Shown piece after piece: positions 45,071-54,176 of a DNA stretch of 64,000 bases. The notes beneath the pieces are model-generated. The model ran no database searches. It saw nothing but the letters and a program-made list of their open reading frames with translations, and was not told the origin of the DNA. The first letter of the stretch is position 1. Every line of letters begins with the position of its first letter. The stretch lies in assembly GCF_009712425.2 (NCBI RefSeq), contig NZ_VCJR02000001.1, positions 1,368,001 through 1,432,000 of the forward strand, given 5' to 3'. Made by a program: the position numbers and the translations under genes. Source of the stretch: Aquisalinus luteolus (GTDB lineage: Bacteria > Pseudomonadota > Alphaproteobacteria > Caulobacterales > Parvularculaceae).

Positions 45071-46369
45071 ATGAGCGCGACACCATCCCATCAGGTAAAA
45101 CAGGACGGATTTTTTTCTGCATCCTTGCAGGACAGCGATCCTCAGTTGTTCGGCTTCATGCAAGATGAGCTGCACCGCCAACAGGAGCAGATCGAACTGA
45201 TCGCCTCCGAGAACATCGTCTCCCGCGCCGTACTGGAAGCGCAGGGTTCCGTCCTCACGAACAAGTATGCCGAGGGCTATCCTGGCAAGCGCTATTACGG
45301 TGGTTGCGAGTCCGTCGATGAGGTCGAAAAGATTGCTATCGAGCGCGCCTGCAAGCTTTTCAATTGTGAAGAGGCTGTTGTTCAGCCGCACTCCGGCAGC
45401 CAGGCAAACCAGGCCGTCTTCATGTCGCTCATGCAGCCCGGCGATACTTTTCTCGGCATGGATCTCGCTGCCGGTGGTCACCTGACCCATGGCAGCAAGG
45501 TCAACCAGTCGGGCAAGTGGTTCAATGCCGTGCACTATACCGTCAATGAGGAAGATCAGCGCATCGATTACGATGGGCTGGAGGCGCTTGCCAAAGAACA
45601 CAAGCCGAAGGTCATCATTGCAGGCGGCTCTGCCTATTCACGCATCATCGACTTCAAGCGCTTCCGTGCGATCGCAGACATGGTCGACGCCTATCTTATG
45701 GTGGACATGGCCCACTTCGCTGGCCTCGTCGCCGGTGGTCATTACCCCAACCCGCTTGAGTATGCCCATGTCGCGACGACGACGACCCACAAGACACTGC
45801 GCGGTCCACGCGGCGGCATGATCCTGACCAATGATCCGACGCTGGCGAAGAAATTCCGCTCGGCTATGTTCCCGGGCATACAGGGTGGTCCACTGATGCA
45901 TGTCATCGCCGGCAAGGCCGCTGCCTTTGGCGAGGCACTGAAGCCGGAATTCAAGACTTATGCTAAACAGGTCATCGAAAACGCAAAAGCCATGGCCGAA
46001 GTATTGGTCGATGCCGGTTATGCCGTCGTTTCCGGCGGCACCGACACCCATCTGGCGCTGATCGATCTGCGACCGAAAGGTGTCAAAGGCAACATGGCCG
46101 AGGAAAGCCTCGAGCGGGCAGGAATCACCTGCAACAAGAACGGTGTGCCCTTTGATCCGGAAAAACCGGCAATCACCTCCGGTATCCGCATCGGCTCGCC
46201 TGCGGGCACGACACGGGGCTTCGGTGTTGCCGAGTTCCAGGAAGTCGGCCGCCTGATTGCAGAGGTGCTGGACGGACTGGCCGAGAACGGCGAGAATAAC
46301 GGCGAAGTCGAAAAGGCGGTGCTGGCCAAGGTAAAGGCGCTTACGGCGCGTTTCCCGATCTATAGCTGA
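45071..46369 (+). CDS. glyA: Serine hydroxymethyltransferase
   Basis: 432 residues. PLP enzyme converting serine and tetrahydrofolate to glycine and methylene-THF. '[20 protein letters not shown]', '[12 protein letters not shown]', the PLP lysine Lys241 in '[14 protein letters not shown]' and '[16 protein letters not shown]' are visible. ATG 45071 has GGAGG at 45061-45065; an upstream in-frame ATG at 45059 overlaps that site. nrdR follows after 51 bases, a conserved order in alphaproteobacteria. Confidence 0.97.
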   Translation: MSATPSHQVKQDGFFSASLQDSDPQLFGFMQDELHRQQEQIELIASENIVSRAVLEAQGSVLTNKYAEGYPGKRYYGGCESVDEVEKIAIERACKLFNCEEAVVQPHSGSQANQAVFMSLMQPGDTFLGMDLAAGGHLTHGSKVNQSGKWFNAVHYTVNEEDQRIDYDGLEALAKEHKPKVIIAGGSAYSRIIDFKRFRAIADMVDAYLMVDMAHFAGLVAGGHYPNPLEYAHVATTTTHKTLRGPRGGMILTNDPTLAKKFRSAMFPGIQGGPLMHVIAGKAAAFGEALKPEFKTYAKQVIENAKAMAEVLVDAGYAVVSGGTDTHLALIDLRPKGVKGNMAEESLERAGITCNKNGVPFDPEKPAITSGIRIGSPAGTTRGFGVAEFQEVGRLIAEVLDGLAENGENNGEVEKAVLAKVKALTARFPIYS

Positions 46370-46420
46370 GCCGCCTGATCAAGGGGCCAGCGAACGGCGC
46401 CGGAAACAGGATAAGAATAA

Positions 46421-46888
46421 ATGCGCTGTCCGTTCTGCGGCAATGAAGATACCCAGGTGAAGGATTCGCGGCCGACGGAGGATTCCGCCGCGATCCGCCG
46501 CCGCCGCCAGTGCGGCAGTTGTGGCGGTCGCTTCACCACCTTTGAGCGGGTACAGCTGCGCGAACTAACGATCCTCAAGAACTCCGGCAAGAAAGTACCG
46601 TTCGACCGCGAAAAGCTAATGCGGTCCATTAATATCGCCACGCGCAAGCGAAATATCGACCCTGAACAGCTCGATCAGATGGTGTCCGGCATCGTCCGGC
46701 GACTTGAATCACGCGGCGACAGCGAAATTGAGTCGCGCGAACTGGGCGGCCTCGTTATGCAGGGGCTGCAGGAACTGGATGACGTGGCGTTCGTTCGCTA
46801 TGCCTCCGTCTACAACAATTTCGGCCGGGTCGAGGATTTCGAAAAATTCCTCGGTCGCATGGCTGCCGATGTGAGCAAGGACAGTTAA
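46421..46888 (+). CDS. nrdR: Transcriptional repressor NrdR
   Basis: 155 residues. The zinc ribbon has cysteines at 3, 6, 31 and 34 ('MRCPFCGNE', '[10 protein letters not shown]') and is followed by an ATP-cone domain ('[12 protein letters not shown]'). NrdR senses ATP/dATP and represses ribonucleotide reductase genes through NrdR boxes. It lies between glyA and nusB; the riboflavin genes that often follow nrdR in related genomes are absent. Confidence 0.97.
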   Translation: MRCPFCGNEDTQVKDSRPTEDSAAIRRRRQCGSCGGRFTTFERVQLRELTILKNSGKKVPFDREKLMRSINIATRKRNIDPEQLDQMVSGIVRRLESRGDSEIESRELGGLVMQGLQELDDVAFVRYASVYNNFGRVEDFEKFLGRMAADVSKDS

Positions 46889-46890
46889 GA

Positions 46891-47388
46891 ATGATGGCTG
46901 ATGCCATGGATAAAACTGCGATCAAAAAGCTGGACCCGATGGACGGGCGTTCGCTCGCGCGCCTCGGTGCCGTGCAGGCGCTCTATCAGATGGAGCATTC
47001 GGGCATTGGCGTGAACGGCGTGATCCGCGAATTCCAGAACTATCGCCTTGGCGGTGAACTCGATGGCGAAGCGATCCGCGATGCCGACCCTGACTATTTC
47101 GAGGACCTCGTGCGCGGTGTTCTGGAGCTGCAGGGCAAGGTTGATCCGTTCATCAACAAGCACCTGTCGAAAGGCTGGACGCTGAAGCGTCTCGATGCGA
47201 CGGCACGGGCCATCCTGAGATGCGCCGTCTACGAACTGATCCGTCGGTCCGATGTGCCGGCTCGCGTTGTGATTGACCAGAGCGTCGATCTTGCCAATGC
47301 GTTCTTCGACGAGGGCAGCGACGAGGCGTCCTTCATCAACGCCGTGCTGGACAAGGCCGGCCACGAAGTACGTCCGGACGAGTTTTAA
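46891..47388 (+). CDS. nusB: Transcription antitermination factor NusB
   Basis: 165 residues. 'SLARLGAVQALYQME' and 'LKRLDATARAILRCAVYEL', 'VVIDQSVDLANAFFDEG', 'SFINAVLDKAG' are the NusB helical-bundle signatures. It binds boxA RNA with S10 for rRNA antitermination. ATG codons at 46891, 46894 and 46906 are all plausible. It starts two bases after nrdR and precedes thiL by 45 bases. Confidence 0.95.
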   Translation: MMADAMDKTAIKKLDPMDGRSLARLGAVQALYQMEHSGIGVNGVIREFQNYRLGGELDGEAIRDADPDYFEDLVRGVLELQGKVDPFINKHLSKGWTLKRLDATARAILRCAVYELIRRSDVPARVVIDQSVDLANAFFDEGSDEASFINAVLDKAGHEVRPDEF

Positions 47389-47433
47389 AACCAATACCAA
47401 TCAGCCAACTCGCTGAGGAAAGGCTGGCCCTTC

Positions 47434-48426
47434 GTGGCGACGAACCGGCAATTGGGTGAATTCGATATCATCGAACAGATATTCCGCCCGCTCTCCGGGC
47501 AGGATGGCCTGCAACTCTCCGATGATGTGGCCCTGTTGTCTCGGTATGACATCGTCACCAAGGACCTTCTGATTGCCGGCACGCATTTCCTGCCAGACGA
47601 TCCGCCTGACATGATCGCGCGCAAGGCGCTGCGCACCAATATCTCCGACATCATCTGCAAGGGGGCGAGGCCTGCGGGCTACCTTCTCGGGCTGGCCCTG
47701 CCGCGATCCTGTGACGCTGACTGGCTGCAGCAGTTTGCCGACGGTCTTGCTCAGGATCAGCAGGCGTTCGGAGTCGGTCTTCTCGGCGGTGACACGACCC
47801 GGCATGCCGGTGATGGCCCTTTGGTCATTTCTATCACGCTGTTCGGCAAGATGGAGCAGGGGCAGGAGCCGGTTCTGCGCACTGGTGCGCAACCGGGTGA
47901 TCTGTTGGCTGTAACCGGCACAATAGGTGACGCCGGACTTGGCCTCGCAGTTGCGCAGGGCCAGCTTTCGGTTGCTCCGGATGCAGATGAATTGCTGATT
48001 CAATGTTATCGTGTGCCGGTTTTGCGCCCGGAATTTGCGCCAATGGTTGCCTCGCATGCTTCTGCTGCACTCGATATTTCTGACGGACTGATCGCTGATG
48101 CAGGACATATCGCGTCTGCATCCTCTCTCTCTTTGTATATCGATCTTGATAAGGTGCCGCTATCACCGATGGCACAAACCTGGCTTTCAACGCAGCCGGA
48201 CAAGGGGTCGGCGCTCGCGACACTCGCCTCATTCGGTGACGATTATCAGATCCTGTTCACGGCATCGCCCGAGCGCATCCCGGCGCTGAAGTCGCTGGCT
48301 GAAGAGAAGGGCGTGCCGTTCGCCGTCATTGGTCAGTGCAGGGAAGGCGAAGGTGTCAGCGTCCTTTGCAACGGAAAGGAAATAACCCCGCCGAAGCGGG
48401 GTCATGACCATTTTGTCGAAGATTGA
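47434..48426 (+). CDS. thiL: Thiamine-monophosphate kinase
   Basis: 330 residues from GTG 47434. 'GEFDIIEQIFRPL', 'DLLIAGTHFLPDDPPDMIARKALRTNISDI' (in pieces) and 'GLLGGDTTRHAG' mark the ThiL/PurM-like fold with its Mg-ATP aspartates. It phosphorylates thiamine monophosphate to the diphosphate cofactor. GAGGAAAGG lies upstream. nusB-thiL adjacency is conserved widely. No riboswitch is expected or seen here. Confidence 0.94.
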   Translation: MATNRQLGEFDIIEQIFRPLSGQDGLQLSDDVALLSRYDIVTKDLLIAGTHFLPDDPPDMIARKALRTNISDIICKGARPAGYLLGLALPRSCDADWLQQFADGLAQDQQAFGVGLLGGDTTRHAGDGPLVISITLFGKMEQGQEPVLRTGAQPGDLLAVTGTIGDAGLGLAVAQGQLSVAPDADELLIQCYRVPVLRPEFAPMVASHASAALDISDGLIADAGHIASASSLSLYIDLDKVPLSPMAQTWLSTQPDKGSALATLASFGDDYQILFTASPERIPALKSLAEEKGVPFAVIGQCREGEGVSVLCNGKEITPPKRGHDHFVED

Positions 48427-48432
48427 ATTCGA

Positions 48433-48894
48433 TCAGCGTTGATCCTGCCCGGGAACCTGCGGGCCTTCGGTCGGCGGCAACTGGCCGACAGAGCCGACAA
48501 GTTGTTCGATGAAGGTCAGTTCCTTGCCCCGGGTTGGTGTCTCGCGGTCGACCAGATTGAGGTTCATGCCGTCATCGAGCGCATAGGTGTCGACCGCCGT
48601 CACGCTGCCTTCATTATCGAAATTGAAGGCTACGACCTGACGGTTGGTTGTCTGCGTGCGGAAAAAGGCGCGCGCATTGGTGGTCATGGTCACATAGTAC
48701 CAGGTGTTGTCATTCAGCGCCGGGCGCAGCGTCGGTTCACCATAGCGGGCAAGAACACTCTCGCGCGAATCGAGGCCCTGTTCCGCGGTGAGCTCTGTTT
48801 CGCCCCGCTCGATGATATAACCGTGGCGGGCCCGCGTGGAGACACAGGCGCTGAGCGCGATGATGACAGCGACAAGCGTGATGGCACGTAACAT
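48433..48894 (-). CDS. bamE: Outer membrane protein assembly factor BamE-type lipoprotein
   Basis: 153 residues with lipobox LSAC followed by the SmpA/OmlA domain: 'GLDSRESVLARYGEPTLRP', 'WYYVTMTTNARAFF' and 'VVAFNFDNEGSVTAVDTY'. BamE is an accessory lipoprotein of the beta-barrel assembly machine at the outer membrane. ATG 48894 is used; a TTG lies two codons upstream. It is convergent with thiL (6-base gap) and divergent from the cbp3-like gene. Confidence 0.92.
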   Translation of the reverse strand: MLRAITLVAVIIALSACVSTRARHGYIIERGETELTAEQGLDSRESVLARYGEPTLRPALNDNTWYYVTMTTNARAFFRTQTTNRQVVAFNFDNEGSVTAVDTYALDDGMNLNLVDRETPTRGKELTFIEQLVGSVGQLPPTEGPQVPGQDQR

Positions 48895-49028
48895 AGACAA
48901 GACCTGTTCCTTAACGCAGATAATTGCCTATCTCTTTACCTTGATAGCGAAGTGTTTGCCAAGCCCGGGCGGCCTTTGGCATATGACAAAGATTCAATAT
49001 AACACGCAGGGTAACCCGCAGGAGCCTC

Positions 49029-49586
49029 ATGCTTTCCCGAATTTTCAATAGAGACAAAACCAGAGACAGGGCGCGCGAGCTCTATCGAGACATCATCGTC
49101 CAGGCCCGAAAACCGGCTTTTTACGAGGCGGGGGTACCGGATACGGTCGATGGCAGGTTCGACATGATATGCCTGCACATGTTTCTCGTCATGCGGCGGT
49201 TGAAACCGGAGGAGGGGCGCACGTCGGCGTTTTCGCAGGCGCTGTTCGATGTCATGTTCAAGAATATGGACGATTCCCTGCGCGAAATGGGTGTTGGCGA
49301 CCTGATCGTGGGCAAGCGCGTTCGCAAGCTGGCGGAAGACTTCTATGGCCGCATCAACGCCTATGACCGGGCTCTGAATGATGACGAGGAAGGCGCGCTG
49401 GCCGATGCCCTCAGCCGCAACATTCTCGGCCTGCCGGGTGAGGAAGATGAGGCCGGCAAGGTCGCACAGCCGCTTGCTGGCTATGTCAGGCAAGCCGCCA
49501 GGGATCTCGGCAACCAGAAGATCGACCGGCTGATGCTGGGCTTTGTCAGCTTTCCCGAGCCGGACATGACAGGAGGAGCAGCCTGA
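49029..49586 (+). CDS. Ubiquinol-cytochrome c chaperone (CBP3/UQCC1-like)
   Basis: 185 residues. 'DIIVQARKPAFYEAGVPDTVDGRFDMICLHMFLVMRRLK' (in parts) and 'FDVMFKNMDDSLREMGVGDLIVGKRVRKLAEDFYGRI' are the CBP3 domain, which in mitochondria assists cytochrome b assembly. The stop overlaps the yceD start by one base (TGATG). CBP3-yceD-plsX-fabH is a conserved alphaproteobacterial order. Confidence 0.9.
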   Translation: MLSRIFNRDKTRDRARELYRDIIVQARKPAFYEAGVPDTVDGRFDMICLHMFLVMRRLKPEEGRTSAFSQALFDVMFKNMDDSLREMGVGDLIVGKRVRKLAEDFYGRINAYDRALNDDEEGALADALSRNILGLPGEEDEAGKVAQPLAGYVRQAARDLGNQKIDRLMLGFVSFPEPDMTGGAA

Positions 49587-50113
49587 TGACCGACCACATC
49601 GAGAGCGAAAAGCCCGATAATGGCTATGAGAAGCCGGTCCGGATCGAAGACATTTCCTCCCGGCCGAAGTCCTACAAGGTTACCTTCCCGGCAAATGCTC
49701 TCGAGAAGGTCGCCAGGCGGCTGGAGGCTGAAGCGGTCAGATCGATCGAGGCATCCTTCGAGATAAGTCGCAGCGGCCCCGTTATTCTTGTCGAGGGGCA
49801 TGTCACGGCAGAGCTGGTGCGCACCTGTGTCAGTAGCCTCGAGCCGATGGATGAAAGCATCGACGACGACTTCTCCTTCGAACTGGAGCAGGTCGATGAA
49901 CTGCCCGACCTGTCCGGCGAGGTCGAAATCGACATCGAGGCACCGGAGCCGATCATCGGCGACACCATCGATCTCGCTGAACAGGCCATCCAGCAGGTTT
50001 CCCTCGCCATGGAGCCATTTCCGCGCAAAGAGGGGGCGGAGCCGGTGAAAGACGAAGCCGAACAGCCATCATTATCGCCTTTTGCAGCGCTGAAATCGCT
50101 CAAGCAGGATTAG
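49586..50113 (+). CDS. yceD: YceD family protein (DUF177)
   Basis: 175 residues. The DUF177 core 'EASFEISRSGPVILVEGHVTAELVRTC' (in parts) precedes an acidic middle and 'IDLAEQAIQQVSLAMEPFPRKEGA'. In many bacteria yceD precedes rpmF and plsX and has been linked to 23S rRNA/ribosome maturation; here rpmF is missing and plsX follows. The cysteine of the usual C-x-R-C site is reduced to one. It overlaps the cbp3-like stop. Confidence 0.9.
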   Translation: MTDHIESEKPDNGYEKPVRIEDISSRPKSYKVTFPANALEKVARRLEAEAVRSIEASFEISRSGPVILVEGHVTAELVRTCVSSLEPMDESIDDDFSFELEQVDELPDLSGEVEIDIEAPEPIIGDTIDLAEQAIQQVSLAMEPFPRKEGAEPVKDEAEQPSLSPFAALKSLKQD

Positions 50114-50215
50114 CAATTCCGGTCAAACGGGGATAAGACGCTTCTCCCTGTCCATTGCGCGACGGGAAAGACTCTGTATTTTGCAGACACCCGCTACTGA
50201 AACGTTGGGAACAGT

Positions 50216-51307
50216 ATGACCACAGATCTGTCGATCGCCGTAGACGTGATGGGGGGAGATGGCGGCCTCTCAGCCATGCTGAACGGCTGCGCAAAAGCGC
50301 TGAACGAGGGACTGAAGTCGAAACTCGTTCTCGTCGGTAACGAGCCCGAATTGCGTCGCATCATTGCCGAGGAGAAGATCGTTTTTCCGCATGGCCGGTA
50401 TGAGATCATTCATGCCGAAGGTGTCATCACAATGGAAGACAAGCCGAGCCAGGCTGTGCGCCGCGGGCGTCATACATCGATGTGGAACGCGATCAAGACG
50501 GTCAAGGAAGGCCAGACGGCTGGCGTAGTTTCCTGCGGCAATACCGGTGCGCTCATGGCGATGTCGGTCATGCAGCTGCGCATGATCGAAGGGGTCGATC
50601 GTCCGGCGATCACCGCGCTCTGGCCGACCATGAAAGATGGCAAGACCGTGGTGCTCGACGTCGGCGCCAATGTCGAAGCGACCGCCGAGCAGCTGGTGCA
50701 GTTCGCGATCATGGGCGAGGCCTATTACCGGGCCATGACGGGCAAGGAAAAGCCGGTCGTTGGCCTGCTCAATGTTGGTGCCGAGGAGCTCAAAGGCCAC
50801 GAATTGATCCGTAGCGCCGCCCTGACCCTGCGCGACGCCGACCCGGAAATGGAATTCGCCGGCTTTGTGGAAGGTGACGATATTGCCAAGGGTACGGTCG
50901 ATGTGGTCGTGACTGACGGGTTCACCGGAAACATCGCCCTGAAGGCCGCCGAAGGTACCGCCCGGATGATTGCCGGCTGGGTGCGAGAGGCCGTTACATC
51001 GAATCTGATCTCGAAGGTCGGGGCGCTGCTGATGTATGGCGGCCTGTCTAAAATGCGGGCTAAAGCCAACCCGTCCAACGTCAACGGTGCGCCGCTGCTC
51101 GGCCTTAACGGCCTCGTTATCAAGAGCCATGGCGGGGCCGATGCCGATGGCGTCGCTTCGGCCTTGAAAGTTGCGGACAGTCTGGTACGCCAGCCCTTCC
51201 AGGATGAAATCAAGTCCACGATCGCCAAGGTTTCCGCGCGGGCAGAGAAACTGCCGCCAGCCAGCGAGACCGACGACAGCGGCGAACCGCGAGAGGCAGT
51301 AGTTTGA
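50216..51307 (+). CDS. plsX: Phosphate acyltransferase PlsX
   Basis: 363 residues. '[16 protein letters not shown]', '[15 protein letters not shown]', '[16 protein letters not shown]' and '[16 protein letters not shown]' are PlsX motifs. It turns acyl-ACP into acyl-phosphate for phospholipid synthesis. A possible promoter with TTGCGC and TATTTT lies in the 102-base gap. The stop overlaps the fabH start (TGATG type). Confidence 0.96.
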   Translation: MTTDLSIAVDVMGGDGGLSAMLNGCAKALNEGLKSKLVLVGNEPELRRIIAEEKIVFPHGRYEIIHAEGVITMEDKPSQAVRRGRHTSMWNAIKTVKEGQTAGVVSCGNTGALMAMSVMQLRMIEGVDRPAITALWPTMKDGKTVVLDVGANVEATAEQLVQFAIMGEAYYRAMTGKEKPVVGLLNVGAEELKGHELIRSAALTLRDADPEMEFAGFVEGDDIAKGTVDVVVTDGFTGNIALKAAEGTARMIAGWVREAVTSNLISKVGALLMYGGLSKMRAKANPSNVNGAPLLGLNGLVIKSHGGADADGVASALKVADSLVRQPFQDEIKSTIAKVSARAEKLPPASETDDSGEPREAVV

Positions 51308-52278
51308 TGAGTTTGAAGGCTGTGGTCGAAGGTGTCGGCGGGTATCTGCCAGAGCGTGTCGTGACGAATGACGAACTGGCCAAGCGGGTCGATACCAGTG
51401 ATGAGTGGATCACCGAGCGCACCGGCATCCGTCAGCGCCATGTCGCTGCCGAAGGTCAGAAAACGTCAGACCTTGCCACCGAGGCCGGACGCCGCGCCAT
51501 GGAGCATGCCGGTGTCGGCCCGGACGATATCGACCTCGTCGTCGTGGCCACTGCAACACCCGACCTGACCTTCCCTGCAACAGCCGCAATAACGCAGGCC
51601 AAGCTCGGCATAACCAATGGCGCAGCCTTCGATATCCAGGCCGTCTGCACCGGTTTCGTTTATGCCCTGTCGATCGCCGAGAAATTCCTCGTAAGTGGCC
51701 AGCATAAACGAGCCCTCGTCATCGGCGCGGAGACTTTCTCGCGCATCCTTGACTGGGAAGACCGGGGCACTTGCGTGCTTTTCGGCGATGGTGCCGGGGC
51801 TTTTGTCGTTACTGCTGTCGATGAGGAAGAAGCAGGCGGGCGGGGCATCCTGTCCAGCTATCTGCGCTGCGACGGTCGCATGACTGACCTTCTTTATGTG
51901 GACGGCGGCGTTTCGGCCACAGGCACGATCGGCCATCTGCGCATGCAGGGCAACAAGGTTTTCAAGGAAGCCGTCAACAAGATATCCGAGGCGATGGAGG
52001 GGGCAGCTGCCGTCGCCGGGATAGACCCGACCACGGTCGACTGGTTCGTACCACATCAGGCCAACCAGCGCATCATCAATGGCGTTGCCAAGAAACTCGA
52101 CCTCCGGGACGACCAAGTGATCTCCACCATCGCCATGCATGGCAACACCTCTGCCGCGTCCATTCCTCTTGCCTTCAACGAAGCGGTGAAAGACGGCAAG
52201 TTCAAGAGGGGCGACCTGATCATGCTGGAAGGCATGGGCGGCGGCCTGACATGGGGCGCTGCACTGCTGCGCTATTAG
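51307..52278 (+). CDS. fabH: 3-oxoacyl-[acyl-carrier-protein] synthase III
   Basis: 323 residues from ATG 51307. The catalytic triad is visible: Cys114 in '[12 protein letters not shown]', His in '[11 protein letters not shown]' and Asn in '[11 protein letters not shown]'. KAS III starts fatty acid synthesis by condensing acetyl-CoA with malonyl-ACP. An in-frame TTG three bases earlier is less likely. No clear terminator is seen before the ihfA promoter. Confidence 0.96.
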   Translation: MSLKAVVEGVGGYLPERVVTNDELAKRVDTSDEWITERTGIRQRHVAAEGQKTSDLATEAGRRAMEHAGVGPDDIDLVVVATATPDLTFPATAAITQAKLGITNGAAFDIQAVCTGFVYALSIAEKFLVSGQHKRALVIGAETFSRILDWEDRGTCVLFGDGAGAFVVTAVDEEEAGGRGILSSYLRCDGRMTDLLYVDGGVSATGTIGHLRMQGNKVFKEAVNKISEAMEGAAAVAGIDPTTVDWFVPHQANQRIINGVAKKLDLRDDQVISTIAMHGNTSAASIPLAFNEAVKDGKFKRGDLIMLEGMGGGLTWGAALLRY

Positions 52279-52335
52279 GCTCTTTTCTGCCCGGCTAAAT
52301 TCCCTTTTTTTCAAGGACTTATGCGGTTTCCTTGG

Positions 52336-52364
52336 TTGACCGCCGATGCTTTAGGTTGTTTAAT
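52336..52364 (+). promoter_or_regulatory. Sigma70-like promoter of ihfA
   Basis: TTGACC at 52336-52341 and TTTAAT at 52359-52364 are separated by exactly 17 bases. The -10 box lies 28 bases before the ihfA ATG, so the leader would be short. It is the best housekeeping-type promoter match found in the window. Confidence 0.55.
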
Positions 52365-52392
52365 CCAGAGTCTCACCGACTGAGGAATGAGC

Positions 52393-52716
52393 ATGTCAGG
52401 CAAAACACTCACGCGGGCCGACCTTACCGAAGCCGTATATCGGAATGTCGGTCTTTCCCGTAACGAGTCCGCTGAACTGGTGGAAACGATCCTCGAAACC
52501 ATGGCTGGTAAGCTGGAAACAGGCGAGACGGTGAAGTTGTCTTCGTTTGGCACATTCTCTGTGCGCGAAAAGAACCAGCGTATCGGGCGTAACCCCAAGA
52601 CGGGTGAGGAAGTACCCATCAAACCGCGACGGGTGCTGACATTTCGACCGTCCCATGTCCTCAAGGACCAGATCAACGACTCCATGCGCGCCAACAGCGG
52701 CAAGGCGGCGGATTAG
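52393..52716 (+). CDS. ihfA: Integration host factor alpha subunit
   Basis: 107 residues. '[26 protein letters not shown]' and the DNA-clasping arm '[23 protein letters not shown]' (in parts) define IHF-alpha. It bends DNA at specific sites for replication, recombination and transcription. ATG 52393 has GAGGA in good spacing; ATG 52387 directly abuts it. The MerR-type gene follows after 11 bases. Confidence 0.95.
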   Translation: MSGKTLTRADLTEAVYRNVGLSRNESAELVETILETMAGKLETGETVKLSSFGTFSVREKNQRIGRNPKTGEEVPIKPRRVLTFRPSHVLKDQINDSMRANSGKAAD

Positions 52717-52727
52717 GCCGCTTTATT

Positions 52728-53228
52728 ATGGCGAAGGCACCGGACGCATTCAGGACCATCAGCGAAGCGGCGGAGCAGCTCGACCTGCCCCAGCACGTTT
52801 TGCGCCATTGGGAAGATGTGTTTGGCACAATCCGGCCGATGCGCCGGGCAGGGGGCAGGCGCTATTACCGCAGCTATGACCTGGAACTGCTGAACGGCGT
52901 AAAGACCCTTCTGTACAAGGAACAGTACACGACCAAGGGCGTGCAGAAGATCTTCAAGGACAATGGCGCCCAATTCGTTGCCGAAATCGGCCGGCGCGCT
53001 TTTGCCGGCGAAGAGATCGAGATGAAACCGGCCCCGGCCGATTCCGATGACGATGAAGTGCAGGAAGAAGCGCCCGCGCCCGCCATTCCAGCGATCCGAG
53101 AGGAAGATCACGTCATCATTTCAAAGGAAACGCTGCGCGATCTGCTCAAACGGCTCGAAGCCGTACAGGACAATCTCGACGAAGCGACGTTGGCGATCGA
53201 TACGATCGTCGCGCTCGACGAGAGCTAG
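52728..53228 (+). CDS. MerR family transcriptional regulator
   Basis: 166 residues. The N-terminal helix-turn-helix 'RTISEAAEQLDLPQHVLRHWE' and wing 'MRRAGGRRYYRSYDLELLNGVKTLL' (in parts) are MerR type; the middle is acidic and proline/alanine-rich, and the C-terminal helix 'KETLRDLLKRLEAV' may dimerise. It lacks a metal-binding loop. The ihfA-merR pair is conserved in alphaproteobacteria; its target is unknown. Confidence 0.9.
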   Translation: MAKAPDAFRTISEAAEQLDLPQHVLRHWEDVFGTIRPMRRAGGRRYYRSYDLELLNGVKTLLYKEQYTTKGVQKIFKDNGAQFVAEIGRRAFAGEEIEMKPAPADSDDDEVQEEAPAPAIPAIREEDHVIISKETLRDLLKRLEAVQDNLDEATLAIDTIVALDES

Positions 53229-53238
53229 CTAGGCTCGT

Positions 53239-53661
53239 TCAGGCCGAGACCTTCCTGTCCTCCCTGTAGCTTTCCCATATGGCTATAAGGTTGAGAATTA
53301 CGACCACCAACAGCGTGCCATCCACGATGATAACTTCCATCAACATGATGAGCCCTGGCTGGGCCGTTGTCCGATATACCTCTCCATCACCTGATGACAC
53401 GACTAGTTCGTTTTCCCAGGTCGGGAAAAAATGCCAAAGCATCAGGATAAGCGGGACAGCGACTGAAAGCAGTGCAAAGAAGACATTTCGCAACATCACT
53501 GGCTTGACCCAGATCAAGCATCCATGAACTGCAAACCAGCCGCCGACCAGGAGCAGGATGCTTCCAAAAATGCGAATTTGCGGATTGAAAAGTTGCAGTC
53601 CTGCGATCAGCAGCAGGAATGTCGCCAAAAGCAATTCCAGCAATATTGCGAAACCTCTCAT
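53239..53661 (-). CDS. Hypothetical four-helix membrane protein
   Basis: 140 residues. Hydrophobic segments at about 4-23, 31-51, 58-78 and 103-129 suggest four membrane helices, and the loop 'TWENELVVSSGDGEVYRTTAQP' faces one side. I do not recognise a family. It lies convergent to the merR gene and just beside the tRNA-Pro gene. Confidence 0.6.
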   Translation of the reverse strand: MRGFAILLELLLATFLLLIAGLQLFNPQIRIFGSILLLVGGWFAVHGCLIWVKPVMLRNVFFALLSVAVPLILMLWHFFPTWENELVVSSGDGEVYRTTAQPGLIMLMEVIIVDGTLLVVVILNLIAIWESYREDRKVSA

Positions 53662-53703
53662 GGGCGCCAGCCAACTACAATCACACTGTGCGGTAAAGTT
53701 AAA

Positions 53704-53780
53704 TGGTCGGAGCGGCCGGATTTGAACCGACGACCCCTACACCCCCAGTGTAGTGCGCTACCAGACTGCGCTACGCTCCG
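53704..53780 (-). tRNA. tRNA-Pro (anticodon GGG)
   Basis: On the minus strand the acceptor CGGAGCG pairs with CGCTCCG, the anticodon stem CTACA/TGTAG encloses the loop CTGGGGG (anticodon GGG), the T-arm has GGTTCAAATCC, the discriminator is A and CCA is encoded at 53704-53706. It decodes CCC/CCU proline codons. Confidence 0.95.
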
Positions 53781-53886
53781 ACATTCACCGGCGGGTCATC
53801 CCGGCGAGGGGCGGACTATATGTCGGTCGTCCATGGCGCGCAACAACTCATCAGTGCGTTCAGGCAGGTTTTTGGGAGGGCTGTTT

Positions 53887-54105
53887 TCAGTCGTCCTCGG
53901 CATCAACGGGCCGGTTCATCCAGGCCATGACCGGCTTCAGCGGAAACGCCCAGATCGTGCCCATGATGATGTAATAGACGAGATAAACCGCCCAGTGATT
54001 GGGGATGTAGTCGGCGATGGTCACGACGATACCGGCATAGATCAGCAGCGCTGGCAGGAACAGGATCAGGCCGATCAGCTTCTTGGTACGCGGGTTCATT
54101 CTCAT
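53887..54105 (-). CDS. DUF2842 family small membrane protein
   Basis: 72 residues. 'RTKKLIGLILFLPALLIYAG' and 'PNHWAVYLVYYIIMGTIWAFPLKPVMAWM' (in parts) match the alphaproteobacterial DUF2842 family of two-helix membrane proteins. The function is unknown. Starts at 54105 or 54099 are possible. It is divergent from ctaA. Confidence 0.82.
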   Translation of the reverse strand: MRMNPRTKKLIGLILFLPALLIYAGIVVTIADYIPNHWAVYLVYYIIMGTIWAFPLKPVMAWMNRPVDAEDD

Positions 54106-54176
54106 CTGTCTCTTGTGCCGTGGGGCGCGGCGCTATGGCACTTGCCCGGTTCGAACGCTCTCTATATGGCGATGGC

